A stretch of 64,000 bases of DNA from Labilibacter sediminis (GCF_005877885.1 NZ_VCHY01000011.1:1-64000), one strand, 5' to 3'; numbered from the stretch's first letter, positions 44,397 through 55,332 are shown. Notes: generated by a model not told the origin, from the letters alone. Made by a program: numbers and translations.

Positions 44397-47057
44397 ATGT
44401 CAAGTTGTGATGGTTTAATGGGAAAGGGAAATCTGAGTTTAAGTTTTGAGTTGTTTAATGCCTCTGACTTGGGATTTGTGGCATTTAATTATGATGGTGT
44501 TATTGAGGCTGTTAATGAACGGTTTTGTAGTCTTACAGCTATTTCTCATAAACAGCAAGCGAAAGGGAGTATAATAGAGAATTTAAATTTGTATGATGCC
44601 TATTCCGGTAAAACAATTGATATTTTAAAATGGGTTCGTTCAGTAGCGATTGATACCAATAGAATTACAAATACGTTGATATTGGTTTCTGCCAACGGTA
44701 AAGAAGATAAAGTTTCAATACAGGTTAATAAAATTGAAGATGTTAAGATTGGTTTTTCTGGCTATTTATTAACCATAGAAAAATTAGTTCATCATAAAAT
44801 TTTTCAAGAAGAAGATTGGGATAAGGATTATTTGCTTTCGCAAGCAATTAATAATGGGAAAATAGCAGTATGGAAATATACGATAAGAGATCAACTGTTC
44901 AAGCTTGACCCATATTTTAAAACTATCATTGAAGATCTAAATGGTAATTGGGAATACATCAATCTTTCGGAATTAGAGACGTTGATTCATTATAAGGATA
45001 GAGAAAGTTCGTTAAAAGACTTTAATGATTTTCTTGCCGGTAATAGATCAAAGTATCATTCTACATTTCGAATTATAAAGCCTAATAATTATGAAAAGTG
45101 GATATTAAGTACAGGACTGTTCTCTGAGTGGGATTCGGATGGCATGCCAGTTTCAGTTGTTGGTTATTTTCAGGATATCACAGAGCAAAAAAATGAAGAG
45201 TTAAATCTGAACAGACATCGATCACTGTTGAGTGCAACGCTTGAATCTACCCATTCCGGAATAATTGTTTTTGATACTAAAGGCAGAATAGTTTTGCACA
45301 ATAAAAATCTTAGATTATTATGGAAGATTCCTCTGCAAGCCGCCCTTGAGGAAAAGATTCATTTTGATAGATATGCAGAGAAACTGCTGGATGAAAACAG
45401 TACATGTGAAGGCCCTCTTAGTTGTAAGGGGTGTTTTAAAAGTGGAATTTGTACTTCAGAGGTTCAATTGAGTGATGGCAGGTATCTTGAGTTTTATTCC
45501 GGTCCTCAGGTGATGAATGGAGTATCAGAAGGTAGAGTATGGAGTTTTAATGATATAACTCAACGGAAATTATCGGAAATTGAATTGCTCCAGGCAAAAG
45601 AGGTGGCGGAGTCAGCTAATAAAACCAAAAGTGCCTTCCTGGCTAATATGAGTCATGAGATAAGAACTCCCTTGAATGCTATTATTGGATTTTCCGAGAT
45701 ATTGGCCAAAAAAGTTAAAAGAGTAGATTTAGGTGAATATGTATCTTCTATTACTAAGAGTGGTAAAACATTGTTAGGATTGATAAATGAAATATTAGAT
45801 TTATCTAAAATAGAAGCAGGTAAGCTTAAATTAAACTTAACAGAGGTAAGCCTAAAACAATTATTTAATGACCTAAACCGGATTTTTTTAATTGATGCCC
45901 AAGAAAAAGATTTGGCTTTTGAGATTAAAGAAAAGAGTAAAGTTCCTGAAACTATACTTGTAGATGAGCTTAGACTTAAGCAGGTAGTAATGAATATTGT
46001 TAGTAATGCAATAAAATTTACATCAAAAGGTTTTGTTCGGGTATCTTATTCTCTTGAAGATAGTTATAATGGTAATAAGAACTTGATTGTTTCTGTTGCA
46101 GATTCCGGAATAGGCATTGAAGAAAACCAGTTGGAAAGTATTTTTGATGATTTTAAACAAAGGGAGCAGTTAGATAGCAGAAGTTATGAAGGTACGGGCT
46201 TAGGATTATCTATTAGTAAAAGATTAACAGCATTAATGGGAGGAACTATAAAAGTAGAGAGTGTTGTTGGTGAAGGAAGTATATTTACTGTTTATGTTCC
46301 GGATATTGTTATTGTTCGTACAAATAGCGAAGTACCTAAAGAAAGGTTATTAGATCCGGATGGAATAGAGTTTTTGTCTGCAAAGATATTAGTTGTAGAT
46401 GATAGAGATATGGATAGGATTGTTATTAAGGAGTTACTGGAGGAATATGATTTAGAAGTTATACAGGCTGTTAATGGGAGGCAGGCTGTTGATGTTGCAC
46501 GGAAGGTTCGCCCGGACTTAATATTAATGGATATAAGAATGCCTTTAATGGGAGGGTATGAGGCAGTGAAACTTATGAAATCTTATAAAGAGCTAGAGCA
46601 TATTCCAGTTATTGCTTTAACGGCCTCAATGGAATATAAGGATTTTACAATAAGAGAAGATGGTTTTTGTGGTATTATTCGTAAACCGATTCATTTACAG
46701 GAGCTTGTAATAATTATTTCATGGCATTTGAAGTATAAAAAAAAGAAAAAGGTTAATGCTGAGGTCAATGCTAATAAAATAGAGTTGTTTAATAAAACCG
46801 ATGCAAAAGGGATACAATCTTTATTCGATCAAAAAGTCAATCATTTGATACTGGACATAAAGAAAAGGCATTCTGTTCTTAAGCTAAAAAAGCTTGTAGA
46901 TGAAATTTTATCTATCTCAGAAGAGTTTGATAATGTTTATTTAAAAAGACTAGGTAATAAATTACATAGTAATGTTGGTATTTTTAATATAGAGGGGGTA
47001 ATTAAAAATTTGCAAGAAATAGAAACATTTAATAAAGAAATAATTAAGGCGCTTTAA
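44397..47057 (+). CDS. Hybrid sensor histidine kinase with PAS domains and receiver
   Basis: 886 residues without signal peptide or membrane segment. Order: PAS-like regions (about 15-130, 135-270 and 275-400), the middle one being PAC-like; HisKA with phospho-acceptor His420 ([10 protein letters not shown]); HATPase with DSGIGI and EGTGLGLSI; a receiver domain (about 660-780) with Asp712; and a helical C-terminal tail (about 800-886). A cysteine cluster CEGPLSCKGCFKSGIC in the third PAS region could hold a metal or Fe-S centre. ATG 44397 is used; a second ATG at 44418 is possible. It lies in the same run as the PKD protein and is followed by another REC-pseudokinase. Confidence 0.9.
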   Translation: MSSCDGLMGKGNLSLSFELFNASDLGFVAFNYDGVIEAVNERFCSLTAISHKQQAKGSIIENLNLYDAYSGKTIDILKWVRSVAIDTNRITNTLILVSANGKEDKVSIQVNKIEDVKIGFSGYLLTIEKLVHHKIFQEEDWDKDYLLSQAINNGKIAVWKYTIRDQLFKLDPYFKTIIEDLNGNWEYINLSELETLIHYKDRESSLKDFNDFLAGNRSKYHSTFRIIKPNNYEKWILSTGLFSEWDSDGMPVSVVGYFQDITEQKNEELNLNRHRSLLSATLESTHSGIIVFDTKGRIVLHNKNLRLLWKIPLQAALEEKIHFDRYAEKLLDENSTCEGPLSCKGCFKSGICTSEVQLSDGRYLEFYSGPQVMNGVSEGRVWSFNDITQRKLSEIELLQAKEVAESANKTKSAFLANMSHEIRTPLNAIIGFSEILAKKVKRVDLGEYVSSITKSGKTLLGLINEILDLSKIEAGKLKLNLTEVSLKQLFNDLNRIFLIDAQEKDLAFEIKEKSKVPETILVDELRLKQVVMNIVSNAIKFTSKGFVRVSYSLEDSYNGNKNLIVSVADSGIGIEENQLESIFDDFKQREQLDSRSYEGTGLGLSISKRLTALMGGTIKVESVVGEGSIFTVYVPDIVIVRTNSEVPKERLLDPDGIEFLSAKILVVDDRDMDRIVIKELLEEYDLEVIQAVNGRQAVDVARKVRPDLILMDIRMPLMGGYEAVKLMKSYKELEHIPVIALTASMEYKDFTIREDGFCGIIRKPIHLQELVIIISWHLKYKKKKKVNAEVNANKIELFNKTDAKGIQSLFDQKVNHLILDIKKRHSVLKLKKLVDEILSISEEFDNVYLKRLGNKLHSNVGIFNIEGVIKNLQEIETFNKEIIKAL

Positions 47058-47149
47058 AAAATATTAACCTTAAAGTAAGGCGCTGTAAGGCGTGTAGGTA
47101 TGGCGTATTGCTGTTATATCTGCATTGCGTAATAACCAAACCTAATATT

Positions 47150-48283
47150 ATGAATAAGGATAAAATATTGATTGTAGATGATAATGCCAGTAATATACAA
47201 ATATTGGCGAATAACCTGGCAAAGGCCAAATACGAGGTAGAGTATGCTTTGGATGGAGAAAGTGCCGTTGAATGGGTAGAGAGTGAGCTGTTTGATGCTA
47301 TTTTATTAGATGTAGTTATGCCGGGGATTGATGGTTTTGAAACATGCCGTCAGATAAAAAATGATAGTAAACACAAAAATACTCCTATCATTTTTTTAAC
47401 TGCAAATGATGATTTAGAAACCGTGAAAAAAGCTTTTAATGCAGGAGGTGTTGATTATTTAACCAAACCATACTCACAGGAGGAGTTGTTGGCAAGGCTT
47501 GCTACACAAATAGAGCTCAATAAAAACAGACAGAAACTAAAAAATGTAAATCAGTATCTTGAAAAGCAGGTTGAAAAAAAGAATAAAGAATTGAAGAAGG
47601 CCTACGAAGGATTAAAAGTTCTTGATGCTGCAAAAAACGAATTTTTAAGTATAATTAGTCACGAATTACGAACTCCTTTAAACGGTATAATTGGTTCTGT
47701 TAGTCTGCTAAATAATATGAAACTGGAGGGAGATATTCAGCAGGTGATGGCAATTTTAAATGATTCTGTTTCGCGCTTAGAAAGATATTCATTGTATGCC
47801 ATTAATATATCAAATACAAAATTGAGTAAAAATGCAGAAAAGTATTTTAAAGCATTTAAATGGGGAGCTGTTTTTTCAAATGCGATTCAGGTATTTCAAC
47901 GAAACAATTCAGTAGGTGTAAGTTATGGAGTTGATTTTGACAGGGATGATAGAGAGGTATTAGGTAATGAGGAGTTGGTGTTGTTGTCTGTTGTTGCTTT
48001 AATGGAGGTGTCGTTAAGTTTTGGTTGCCTGTTTAAGGAGCAGTTTTTGAGTTATTATAAGAATGGAAGCGTTTATTTTGAAATAAGCGATGCCGGAACT
48101 CCCAATGAAGTGGTGATTATCGATGAAAATTCCTTAAGCTACTCATCTAACAGCCACATGAAAAGGAGTTCATTTATTGAACTTTACTTTGTGAATCAGG
48201 TGGCCAATATTCATAAGGGAGAATTAAAATTCTCAACAAATAATGACGGTACCAAAACAACGCTTATGTTACCAGTTAATTAA
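47150..48283 (+). CDS. Response regulator fused to HisKA and a degenerate ATPase domain
   Basis: 377 residues from ATG 47150; a TTG-initiated extension to 47108 exists but has no support. It has a receiver domain with Asp10/Asp11 and Asp54, then a coiled coil and an intact HisKA motif, SHELRTPL with His171. The following ATPase domain lacks the N-box asparagine (SVVALMEVSLSF) and the G2 box, and the G1 box is only DAGTPN. So it can accept phosphate on His or Asp but probably cannot make it. It is the paralogue of 41782..42873, with the same domain spacing and His171 opposite Asn171. Its stop is 5 bases from that of the convergent kinase. Confidence 0.9.
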   Translation: MNKDKILIVDDNASNIQILANNLAKAKYEVEYALDGESAVEWVESELFDAILLDVVMPGIDGFETCRQIKNDSKHKNTPIIFLTANDDLETVKKAFNAGGVDYLTKPYSQEELLARLATQIELNKNRQKLKNVNQYLEKQVEKKNKELKKAYEGLKVLDAAKNEFLSIISHELRTPLNGIIGSVSLLNNMKLEGDIQQVMAILNDSVSRLERYSLYAINISNTKLSKNAEKYFKAFKWGAVFSNAIQVFQRNNSVGVSYGVDFDRDDREVLGNEELVLLSVVALMEVSLSFGCLFKEQFLSYYKNGSVYFEISDAGTPNEVVIIDENSLSYSSNSHMKRSSFIELYFVNQVANIHKGELKFSTNNDGTKTTLMLPVN

Positions 48284-48288
48284 GTGCT

Positions 48289-51200
48289 TTACTTAATTTC
48301 GTGTTTTTCGAGTAATTGTTTAAACAGGTTTAATAAGTGAATGACTTGGACTACATCAAAATTATCCATGCAAATAATTAATTTTTCTCCTAGGTATATC
48401 AGGAATGGTTCTTTATATTTCTGACCTATTTTTGTGATTACTCCGGAAAATTTAACCACCTCAGAATGCGATTGTCTTTTTTCAATTTTTTTCCAAATAG
48501 GTACGGCCTTTCGTGTGATTTGTTTTTTTATCTGGTCGCTTAAGGATTCTGGAAAATCTTCTTTAGCCGAAGCTTCATTGTTATTAAATTTTAAATATTC
48601 ATGAGGCAGGAATTTAATCAGTTCTTCAATGATATCTTTTATGGTATATGGTTTAAGGATATAAGATGAGAAATGATGTTCGTTGATTTTAGCAATACTT
48701 TTTTTATTGGCTAGTGCTGTAGATGCAATAATTGGGATATTCCTGTATTTTGGTGAATCGCGAAGATCTTTGCGTAAAGAAAATCCATCTTTTATAGGCA
48801 TTTTAAGATCTGTGATTATTAAATCAATCTTGTTGTCTTTTATTACCTTAAGTGCATCTTCGCCATTTTTTGCTTCAAGTATTGTAAAGTTATATTCACT
48901 TAATACATTAATTAAATATTCTCTGTTTAATGGAATGTCGTCCACCACTAAAATGGTAGCTTTATTAAAAGAAACGCTATCAAGATATGAACTTGTAGAC
49001 TGTTTTTCTGTTTTGCTTTTTTCAACATTCGAAATTTGTACCTTTTGCAAGGTAATGGTGAAAGTACTGCCTTTACCTACTTCGCTATCAACACTTATGG
49101 AACCATTCATGAGTTGAATGATTTTTAAAGAAATAGATAATCCTAAACCGGTTCCGCCATAATTATTATGATATGAATTACTTTCCTGGGTAAAAGGATC
49201 AAATATTTTATTTTTAAACTCTTCTGATATACCTATTCCGGTATCAGAAACCAGAATTTTAATTTGCGCATAGTCTTCTATAGATTCTGCATCGTCCAAA
49301 GGGTTAATAATTGCCTTAATATTTATAGATCCAATGAGTGTAAACTTAATGGCATTATTAACCAGATTAATTAATACTTGTTTTAATCTGTTCTCATCTA
49401 ATTCAAAGGTGTAGTTGTTTTTTGGGAGGTTGTTTTCAATATGGATTTTAAATAATAGTCCTTTTTTAGTAATCTTTAATTTAAATAATTGCTCTATCTG
49501 ATTAAATATAGAGTTAATATTCGATGAACTGTAGAATAAATCTAATTTACCTGCTTCAATTTTTGATAAATCCAGGGTGTCATTAATTAAAGAAAGCAGA
49601 TTTTTACCACTGACTAAAATGGATTGAAGATACTTAAGTTTGATGGGATTGGTTATTTTTTTTGAAAGTAACTCCGCAAATCCTAATATGGCATTTAAAG
49701 GTGTTCTGATTTCATGACTCATATTGGCCAAAAATTCAGATTTAGAATTGTTGGCAATGCTTAATTGGTTTGTCCTAACCTGAACGCGGGTTTCAAGTTC
49801 TTCATTCAGTTTCTGAAGTTGATGTTCTACATGCTTTCGTTTGGTGATATCTAATAATGAAACTACATAATTATTGCTTTCTTTAATTATTTGCACGTTT
49901 ATGATTACAGGTTTTTTCTGATCGAGTTTGTCTTTAAAAATGACTTCCTTTTGTTGTGATTGACTACTGGTAATAAGGTATTCGTCGGTATTAAAATTAG
50001 GAATGAAATCAGATAAACATTTGTTGGTTGATATGTTTTTTGATTGACAAGCGCAAAGTTCTTCAAATTTTTTATTGGCCAGTATGATTTTGCCCTTTTT
50101 GTTAATAATACATGTGGCTGTGCCTGTGTTTCCAAATATTGCTTTGTACAGCGCAACATTTTCTCTTAATGCTTTGTCCAGTTTATTTCTTTCAGAAACA
50201 TCACGAGCTGTACCGTGTAAACCAATTACATTTTGTTTGTTGTCGTAAAATACTTTACCCTCTATATATAAAGGAATTTCTTGTTTGTTTTTCGATATAA
50301 GTGAGGTTTCGATTTTAAATATTGGATTGGTATCAGGATTCTGCAAGGTGTAAAGTGCTATTTTGGCTAACTGAACAAAGTCAGACCAGTGCATATAGTG
50401 CGAAACTCTTGTTCCTAACCAATCAGTAGGAGCGTAACCCAGTATTCGTTCAATTGATGGAGATAAGTATTTAAATAAGAGTTTTTTGTCTACTTGCCAA
50501 ACAATATCAATTGAGTTTTCTGTAATGTATCTAAATTTTTCCTCACTTTTAATTAGCTTTTCTTCGGCGGCTTTTTGTTCTGATATGTCGGTAACTATCC
50601 CTTCCAGATATTGTTCTCCCTTCTCGTTTAGCACACATATGCCTTGTTCCCAAACATGTTTTACTTGTTTGTTTTTACATACAATTCTATATCCCAGAGT
50701 AAAAACTTCATTTAATCGTGTGTGCCAGTCTATGGAGTCGTTTACTCTGTCTCTGTCATCAGGATGAATAATATCGTTATAGCTAATGATTTTATTTAAG
50801 ACCACTTCTTCTTTGGTGTACCCTGTTAGTTTTTGTATGCCATCACTAACATAAAGCATGGTCCAGTTTTCATCAATTAAACATCGGTATACAAGTCCGT
50901 TTAAATTACCCACCAATGTAGATAAAAACCTTTCGCTTTCTCTAAGTTTTCTATCGGCCGCTATTTTTTCAGAAATATCTATTTTAGTGCCAATGTATCC
51001 TTTTACCGCATTATTATTGTCTTTCAGCTGTATTATACTTCCATATACCCATTTTTCCGGGGATTGATTGCTGTCAATCTTATACTCGCAATAAAAGGTT
51101 GATGTAACATTATTGGATAATAACCATTGAGCTTTTATAGGAGACCTGTTTTCGGAGCAAATAGCTTCGGTCCAGTGGTGATTTAATACTTCCTTTTCAT

Positions 51201-52542
51201 TTTTGTTTAATAATTCAAGCCATTTGGGGTTGGCAAAATTGCATATGCCAGATTTGTCTGTCGTAAATATGCCAACAGGAGAGTTAAAGGTAAGTTCTTT
51301 GTATTTCTGATTGCTGGCAATGAGTTTCTTTTCTGATTTTATTCTGTGAGAAATGTCTCTAACCACCCCAAGAACTGCATATTCATCAAAGTATTTTATG
51401 GTTGTTACAGAAAACTCACATTCCTTAATTTCTCCACCATTACAAATTACTCTTCCGTTATAACTATTTAATGTTGATTTGCCTTCAGCACGAGCTTTGG
51501 CATATTCCATAATTCTTGGTCGGTCTTCAGGGTGAATAATGTCCCAAAAGCTGCCTTGGGCAAAAACTTCAGGAGAATACCCTGATAGTTCAAATATTCT
51601 TTTATTCGCAAATAAAATATTATTGTCCCTATATATATATATGCCGTCGTAATTGTTATCAACAATAGCTTTATACTTTGCTTCGCTTTCAACGAGGGCA
51701 CGTTCTATTGATTTTTGTATGGTAATATCTCTAACAGAATAGAGTAAAACTGTTTTGCTTTTAAGTTTTATGATACTGATGCTTGATTCCGTATTTCTAA
51801 TGGAACCATCTTTTAATTTATGTTGGATGTTTTGTAGTTTGTTTGAGCTTTTAAGTTTTACGAAATTAATTTTGCTATGTGTATCAATGAGGTCAGTTAT
51901 ACACATATCAACTAATTCGTCAATAGGATATTTAAAAAATTCTTGGGCGGATTTATTTGCATCCAGAATCCATCCATCCTCTTCGTCAAGGATAAGGTTT
52001 ATAACCTGGCTGTCTGAAAACATGGCCCGATAGGTATTCTCATTATTAATGAGCGTTTCTTTTCTTATCCTTTCGTTGGAGATGTCTTTGGCAATTACTA
52101 AAGTTCTGTATTTACCTTTAAATTTTACTACAGAAGAATGGATGTCGGCCCAGATATGCTCCTTGTTTGGTAAGATTATTTTAATTTGGTATTCAAGATT
52201 GTCGTGATAACCATTTAAGCGTTTTGTGTTTTGTTTTTCTACTATCTCTCTATAATCAGGATGAATCATTGATAAAGGAGATTGGGTAATATGCCTGGTG
52301 TATTTCCCCATTTCACGTTCCCATGCTTTATTGTGATAAACTATTCGTCCACCTACTATATCAGAAAGAATAAAAATTGGTTCAGGCAGGTGCTCACATA
52401 TATTATAAAAGTCACTCTCTTTATTTTTTTTAAAAGGCCATAAACTGATAAGCCTTGAAAAAGGGGAGTGATTGTTTTTTGTTTTTAAAGAATTGCCATT
52501 GATAGAAATGTCGGCTATATTGTTTTTTAAACTCGATTTCAT
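48289..52542 (-). CDS. Hybrid histidine kinase with seven PAS domains
   Basis: 1417 residues with no signal peptide or membrane helix. Seven PAS/PAC units run from about 45 to 920, each closing with a D-I-(S/T)-x-R/K helix. Then HisKA with His943 ([10 protein letters not shown]), HATPase with DTGIGIS and GTGLGLSIS, a receiver with Asp1245 (ITDLKMP), and a helical C-terminal tail (about 1330-1417). It is very large for a soluble kinase and should integrate several signals. The tail resembles that of the hybrid kinase at 44397. It is convergent with the operon rather than inside it. Confidence 0.92.
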   Translation of the reverse strand: MKSSLKNNIADISINGNSLKTKNNHSPFSRLISLWPFKKNKESDFYNICEHLPEPIFILSDIVGGRIVYHNKAWEREMGKYTRHITQSPLSMIHPDYREIVEKQNTKRLNGYHDNLEYQIKIILPNKEHIWADIHSSVVKFKGKYRTLVIAKDISNERIRKETLINNENTYRAMFSDSQVINLILDEEDGWILDANKSAQEFFKYPIDELVDMCITDLIDTHSKINFVKLKSSNKLQNIQHKLKDGSIRNTESSISIIKLKSKTVLLYSVRDITIQKSIERALVESEAKYKAIVDNNYDGIYIYRDNNILFANKRIFELSGYSPEVFAQGSFWDIIHPEDRPRIMEYAKARAEGKSTLNSYNGRVICNGGEIKECEFSVTTIKYFDEYAVLGVVRDISHRIKSEKKLIASNQKYKELTFNSPVGIFTTDKSGICNFANPKWLELLNKNEKEVLNHHWTEAICSENRSPIKAQWLLSNNVTSTFYCEYKIDSNQSPEKWVYGSIIQLKDNNNAVKGYIGTKIDISEKIAADRKLRESERFLSTLVGNLNGLVYRCLIDENWTMLYVSDGIQKLTGYTKEEVVLNKIISYNDIIHPDDRDRVNDSIDWHTRLNEVFTLGYRIVCKNKQVKHVWEQGICVLNEKGEQYLEGIVTDISEQKAAEEKLIKSEEKFRYITENSIDIVWQVDKKLLFKYLSPSIERILGYAPTDWLGTRVSHYMHWSDFVQLAKIALYTLQNPDTNPIFKIETSLISKNKQEIPLYIEGKVFYDNKQNVIGLHGTARDVSERNKLDKALRENVALYKAIFGNTGTATCIINKKGKIILANKKFEELCACQSKNISTNKCLSDFIPNFNTDEYLITSSQSQQKEVIFKDKLDQKKPVIINVQIIKESNNYVVSLLDITKRKHVEHQLQKLNEELETRVQVRTNQLSIANNSKSEFLANMSHEIRTPLNAILGFAELLSKKITNPIKLKYLQSILVSGKNLLSLINDTLDLSKIEAGKLDLFYSSSNINSIFNQIEQLFKLKITKKGLLFKIHIENNLPKNNYTFELDENRLKQVLINLVNNAIKFTLIGSINIKAIINPLDDAESIEDYAQIKILVSDTGIGISEEFKNKIFDPFTQESNSYHNNYGGTGLGLSISLKIIQLMNGSISVDSEVGKGSTFTITLQKVQISNVEKSKTEKQSTSSYLDSVSFNKATILVVDDIPLNREYLINVLSEYNFTILEAKNGEDALKVIKDNKIDLIITDLKMPIKDGFSLRKDLRDSPKYRNIPIIASTALANKKSIAKINEHHFSSYILKPYTIKDIIEELIKFLPHEYLKFNNNEASAKEDFPESLSDQIKKQITRKAVPIWKKIEKRQSHSEVVKFSGVITKIGQKYKEPFLIYLGEKLIICMDNFDVVQVIHLLNLFKQLLEKHEIK

Positions 52543-53122
52543 TGGTGCTGTTATTTTAATCGGTTTAGAATTGTCTTTTCTGGAAACACATTCTGATATA
52601 TAGTACTTTATCGGAAAATAATATACTCAAAAAAACTTAAAGTATTCATTTTTTTGTAAGATGAAAATGCTGTGTGATAATATTTGGTATTTAATAATTG
52701 GGCAATACAGATTTGTAGGTATATATTAATTAAAAGAAGAATTGTTAGAGAGAAACATGTATTTAGATGTTAATACAGTGATGGGCAGATAAATATTAAT
52801 TTTTGCTGAATTTTAGTAGAAGTTCTTTTTTGTTGGTGAAAATTATTAATAACTCGCCAGTGTTGCTTATAAATTGAAATTAAATTGAGGTTTTTATTTA
52901 TGATTTTCGGAAGGGTTTGGTTTTTTAGGTGAATGGAAAAGTGAAAAAGTTGATTTTTCATCAAAAGTCTAAAAAAAAGTGGGGGTTGTATGCGTAAAAT
53001 GTGCTTTTTATATTATAAAAAACGAATTTTAACTAAAAAGGTCAAGTTTTTTTGAAGTTTTAATTTAGAATTGCTTATTTTTGCTCCGCTAACTCGAAGA
53101 AGAATTAAAATTTTATAAGATT
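52543..53122. other. 580-bp AT-rich divergent gap with the glnN promoter
   Basis: No gene is seen. Apart from the promoter at 53051-53083, I see only A/T-rich sequence, with no clear hairpin or repeat. The length suggests regulatory sites for nitrogen control of glnN, but none can be named. Confidence 0.5.
53051..53083 (+). promoter_or_regulatory. glnN promoter (Bacteroidota type)
   Basis: TTTG (53051-53054), a 21-base spacer and TATTTTTG (53076-53083) match the consensus. Transcription would begin near 53090 and give a leader of about 33 bases before ATG 53123. Confidence 0.6.
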
Positions 53123-55312
53123 ATGGCAACATTAAGATTTCAAGCATTAAATGAGCTGCTTTCAAGAGCACCTAAAGATGTGAAGTTACCATCAAATAAG
53201 GTAACTGATTATTATGGCGACATGGTATTTAATACCGCGTCAATGAGAAAGTATCTTTCTACAGATTCTTTTGCAGCTGTTAAAGCAGCAAATGCAAAAG
53301 GGGGTACTATCGACAGGAAAATGGCTGACGGTATTGCCTCTGGTATGAAAGCTTGGGCTATCGAAAACGGGGCCACTCACTACACTCACTGGTTTCAACC
53401 ATTAACTGATGGTACTGCAGAAAAGCATGATGGTTTTATCGATTACGGTGATGACGGTAGTATTATTGAAAATTTTGCTGGTAAATTATTAGCTCAGCAA
53501 GAACCAGATGCTTCATCTTTCCCATCAGGAGGTATTCGTCAGACTTTTGAAGCTCGTGGTTATACTGCTTGGGATACTTCATCTCCAGCGTTTATAGTAG
53601 GTACAACACTTTGTATTCCTACTGTATTTATTTCTTATACAGGAGAAGCATTAGATTATAAAACACCTTTATTAAAAGCCCTTGCTGCTGTTGATGAGGC
53701 TGCTGTTGCTGTTTGTCAGTATTTCGACAAAAATGTAACAAAAGTGCACACCAACATGGGATGGGAGCAAGAATATTTCTTAATTGATGAAGCTCTTTTT
53801 CAAGCACGTCCTGATTTAGCTTTAACAGGTCGTACTTTGATGGGACATTCATCATCTAAAGATCAGCAATTAGATGACCATTACTTTGGATCTATTCCAG
53901 AGCGTGTGGCTAATTTTATGATTGATCTTGAGATTGAGGCGCATAAATTAGGTATGCCAGTTAAAACTCGTCATAACGAAGTTGCTCCATCTCAGTTTGA
54001 GTTGGCTCCAATTTATGAAGAGGCTAACTTAGGTAATGACCACAACCAGTTAATTATGGATGTGATGAAGAGAGTTGCTCGTCATCATAAGTTCCGTGTT
54101 TTATTCCATGAAAAACCATTTGCAGGAATCAATGGTTCAGGTAAACACAATAACTGGTCTTTAGGAACTGATACTGGTGTTGTATTGTATGCTCCAGGAA
54201 AGAATCCTAAAGGAAATATGCAGTTTTTAACTTTTGTGGTGAACACATTAATGGCTGTGTATAAAAATCAAGATTTATTACGTGCGTCTATTCTTACAGC
54301 TTCCAATAGTCATCGTTTAGGTGCTAACGAAGCGCCACCAGCAATCATCTCAGCATTCTTAGGAACTGAAGTTTCTGCAATGTTAGATAAAATTGTTGCT
54401 GAAGTACCAGATCACAAAATGACTCCAGATGAGAAGACTGCTCTTAAATTGGGTATTGGTCGTATTCCTGAAATTATCTTAGATAACACTGACCGTAACC
54501 GTACTTCTCCATTTGCATTTACAGGTAACCGTTTTGAATTCCGTGCAGTAGGTTCTTCTGCCAATGCGGCTTCATCAACAACTGTATTGAGTGCTGCTGT
54601 TGCAGAACAGTTAAGAGAGTTTAAAGTTAATGTTGATGCCTTAATTGAAAAAGGTGTTAAGAAAGACGAAGCGATCTTCCAGATTCTTAAGAAAATGATA
54701 ATTGAGTGTGAGCCAATTCGCTTTAACGGAGATGGTTACTCAGATGATTGGCAAAAAGAAGCTGCAAAGCGTGGTCTAACTAACATCACAAGTGTTCCTG
54801 AGTCTTTAAAAACATATCTTGATGCTCCTGCCAAAAAGGCCTTAGTAGATGGTGGTATCATGAGTGAAAAAGAACTTGAAGCTCGTGTTGAAGTAGAGTA
54901 TGAGAAATTCATCTACAAAATTCAGATTGAATCTCGTGTTCTTGCTGATTTAGCTATTAACCACATTGTGCCAACTGCAGTTAATTACCAAACTAAATTA
55001 ATTCAGAACGTACAAGGTTTAAAAGATCTATTCCCAGCTGATGAATTCAAAGGGTTGGCAGGATCTCGTTTAGATTTAATTAAAGATATTTCTGAACATA
55101 CTACTGCTATTAAGAAGATGAGAAAAGAAATGATCGAAGCTCGTAAAGTATGTAATGTAATGGAAGATGGTTTTGATAAAGCGAAAGCTTACGACGATAA
55201 AGTTCGTCCTTATCTTGACGAGATTCGTTACCATATCGATAAATTAGAATTGATCGTTGACGACGAGATTTGGCCTTTACCAAAATATCGTGAGTTATTA
55301 TTTAACTGCTAG
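53123..55312 (+). CDS. glnN: Type III glutamine synthetase
   Basis: 729 residues, the length of GSIII and about 250 longer than GSI. It joins ammonia to glutamate with ATP in the cytosol and is the main ammonia-assimilating enzyme in many Bacteroidota. Family features are the N-terminal ALNELLSRAPKDVKLPS, GGIRQTFEARGYTAWD, the glutamate and metal region NMGWEQEYFLID, KTRHNEVAPSQFELAPI, HEKPFAGINGSGKHNNWS with its nucleotide and ammonium contacts, and NDNTDRNRTSPFAFTGNRFEFR. The enzyme forms dodecamers. It is a single gene ending in a strong terminator; codon use looks optimised, suggesting high expression. Confidence 0.97.
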   Translation: MATLRFQALNELLSRAPKDVKLPSNKVTDYYGDMVFNTASMRKYLSTDSFAAVKAANAKGGTIDRKMADGIASGMKAWAIENGATHYTHWFQPLTDGTAEKHDGFIDYGDDGSIIENFAGKLLAQQEPDASSFPSGGIRQTFEARGYTAWDTSSPAFIVGTTLCIPTVFISYTGEALDYKTPLLKALAAVDEAAVAVCQYFDKNVTKVHTNMGWEQEYFLIDEALFQARPDLALTGRTLMGHSSSKDQQLDDHYFGSIPERVANFMIDLEIEAHKLGMPVKTRHNEVAPSQFELAPIYEEANLGNDHNQLIMDVMKRVARHHKFRVLFHEKPFAGINGSGKHNNWSLGTDTGVVLYAPGKNPKGNMQFLTFVVNTLMAVYKNQDLLRASILTASNSHRLGANEAPPAIISAFLGTEVSAMLDKIVAEVPDHKMTPDEKTALKLGIGRIPEIILDNTDRNRTSPFAFTGNRFEFRAVGSSANAASSTTVLSAAVAEQLREFKVNVDALIEKGVKKDEAIFQILKKMIIECEPIRFNGDGYSDDWQKEAAKRGLTNITSVPESLKTYLDAPAKKALVDGGIMSEKELEARVEVEYEKFIYKIQIESRVLADLAINHIVPTAVNYQTKLIQNVQGLKDLFPADEFKGLAGSRLDLIKDISEHTTAIKKMRKEMIEARKVCNVMEDGFDKAKAYDDKVRPYLDEIRYHIDKLELIVDDEIWPLPKYRELLFNC

Positions 55313-55332
55313 TATTCAGATACTAATATATA

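Noticed and set aside
47108-47149. TTG-initiated N-terminal extension of the second REC-pseudokinase
   Set aside because: The extension has no counterpart in its paralogue, whose receiver starts within five residues of Met.
30692-52542. Reading the block as a transferred genomic island
   Set aside because: No integrase, tRNA, boundary repeats or obvious base-composition change is visible.
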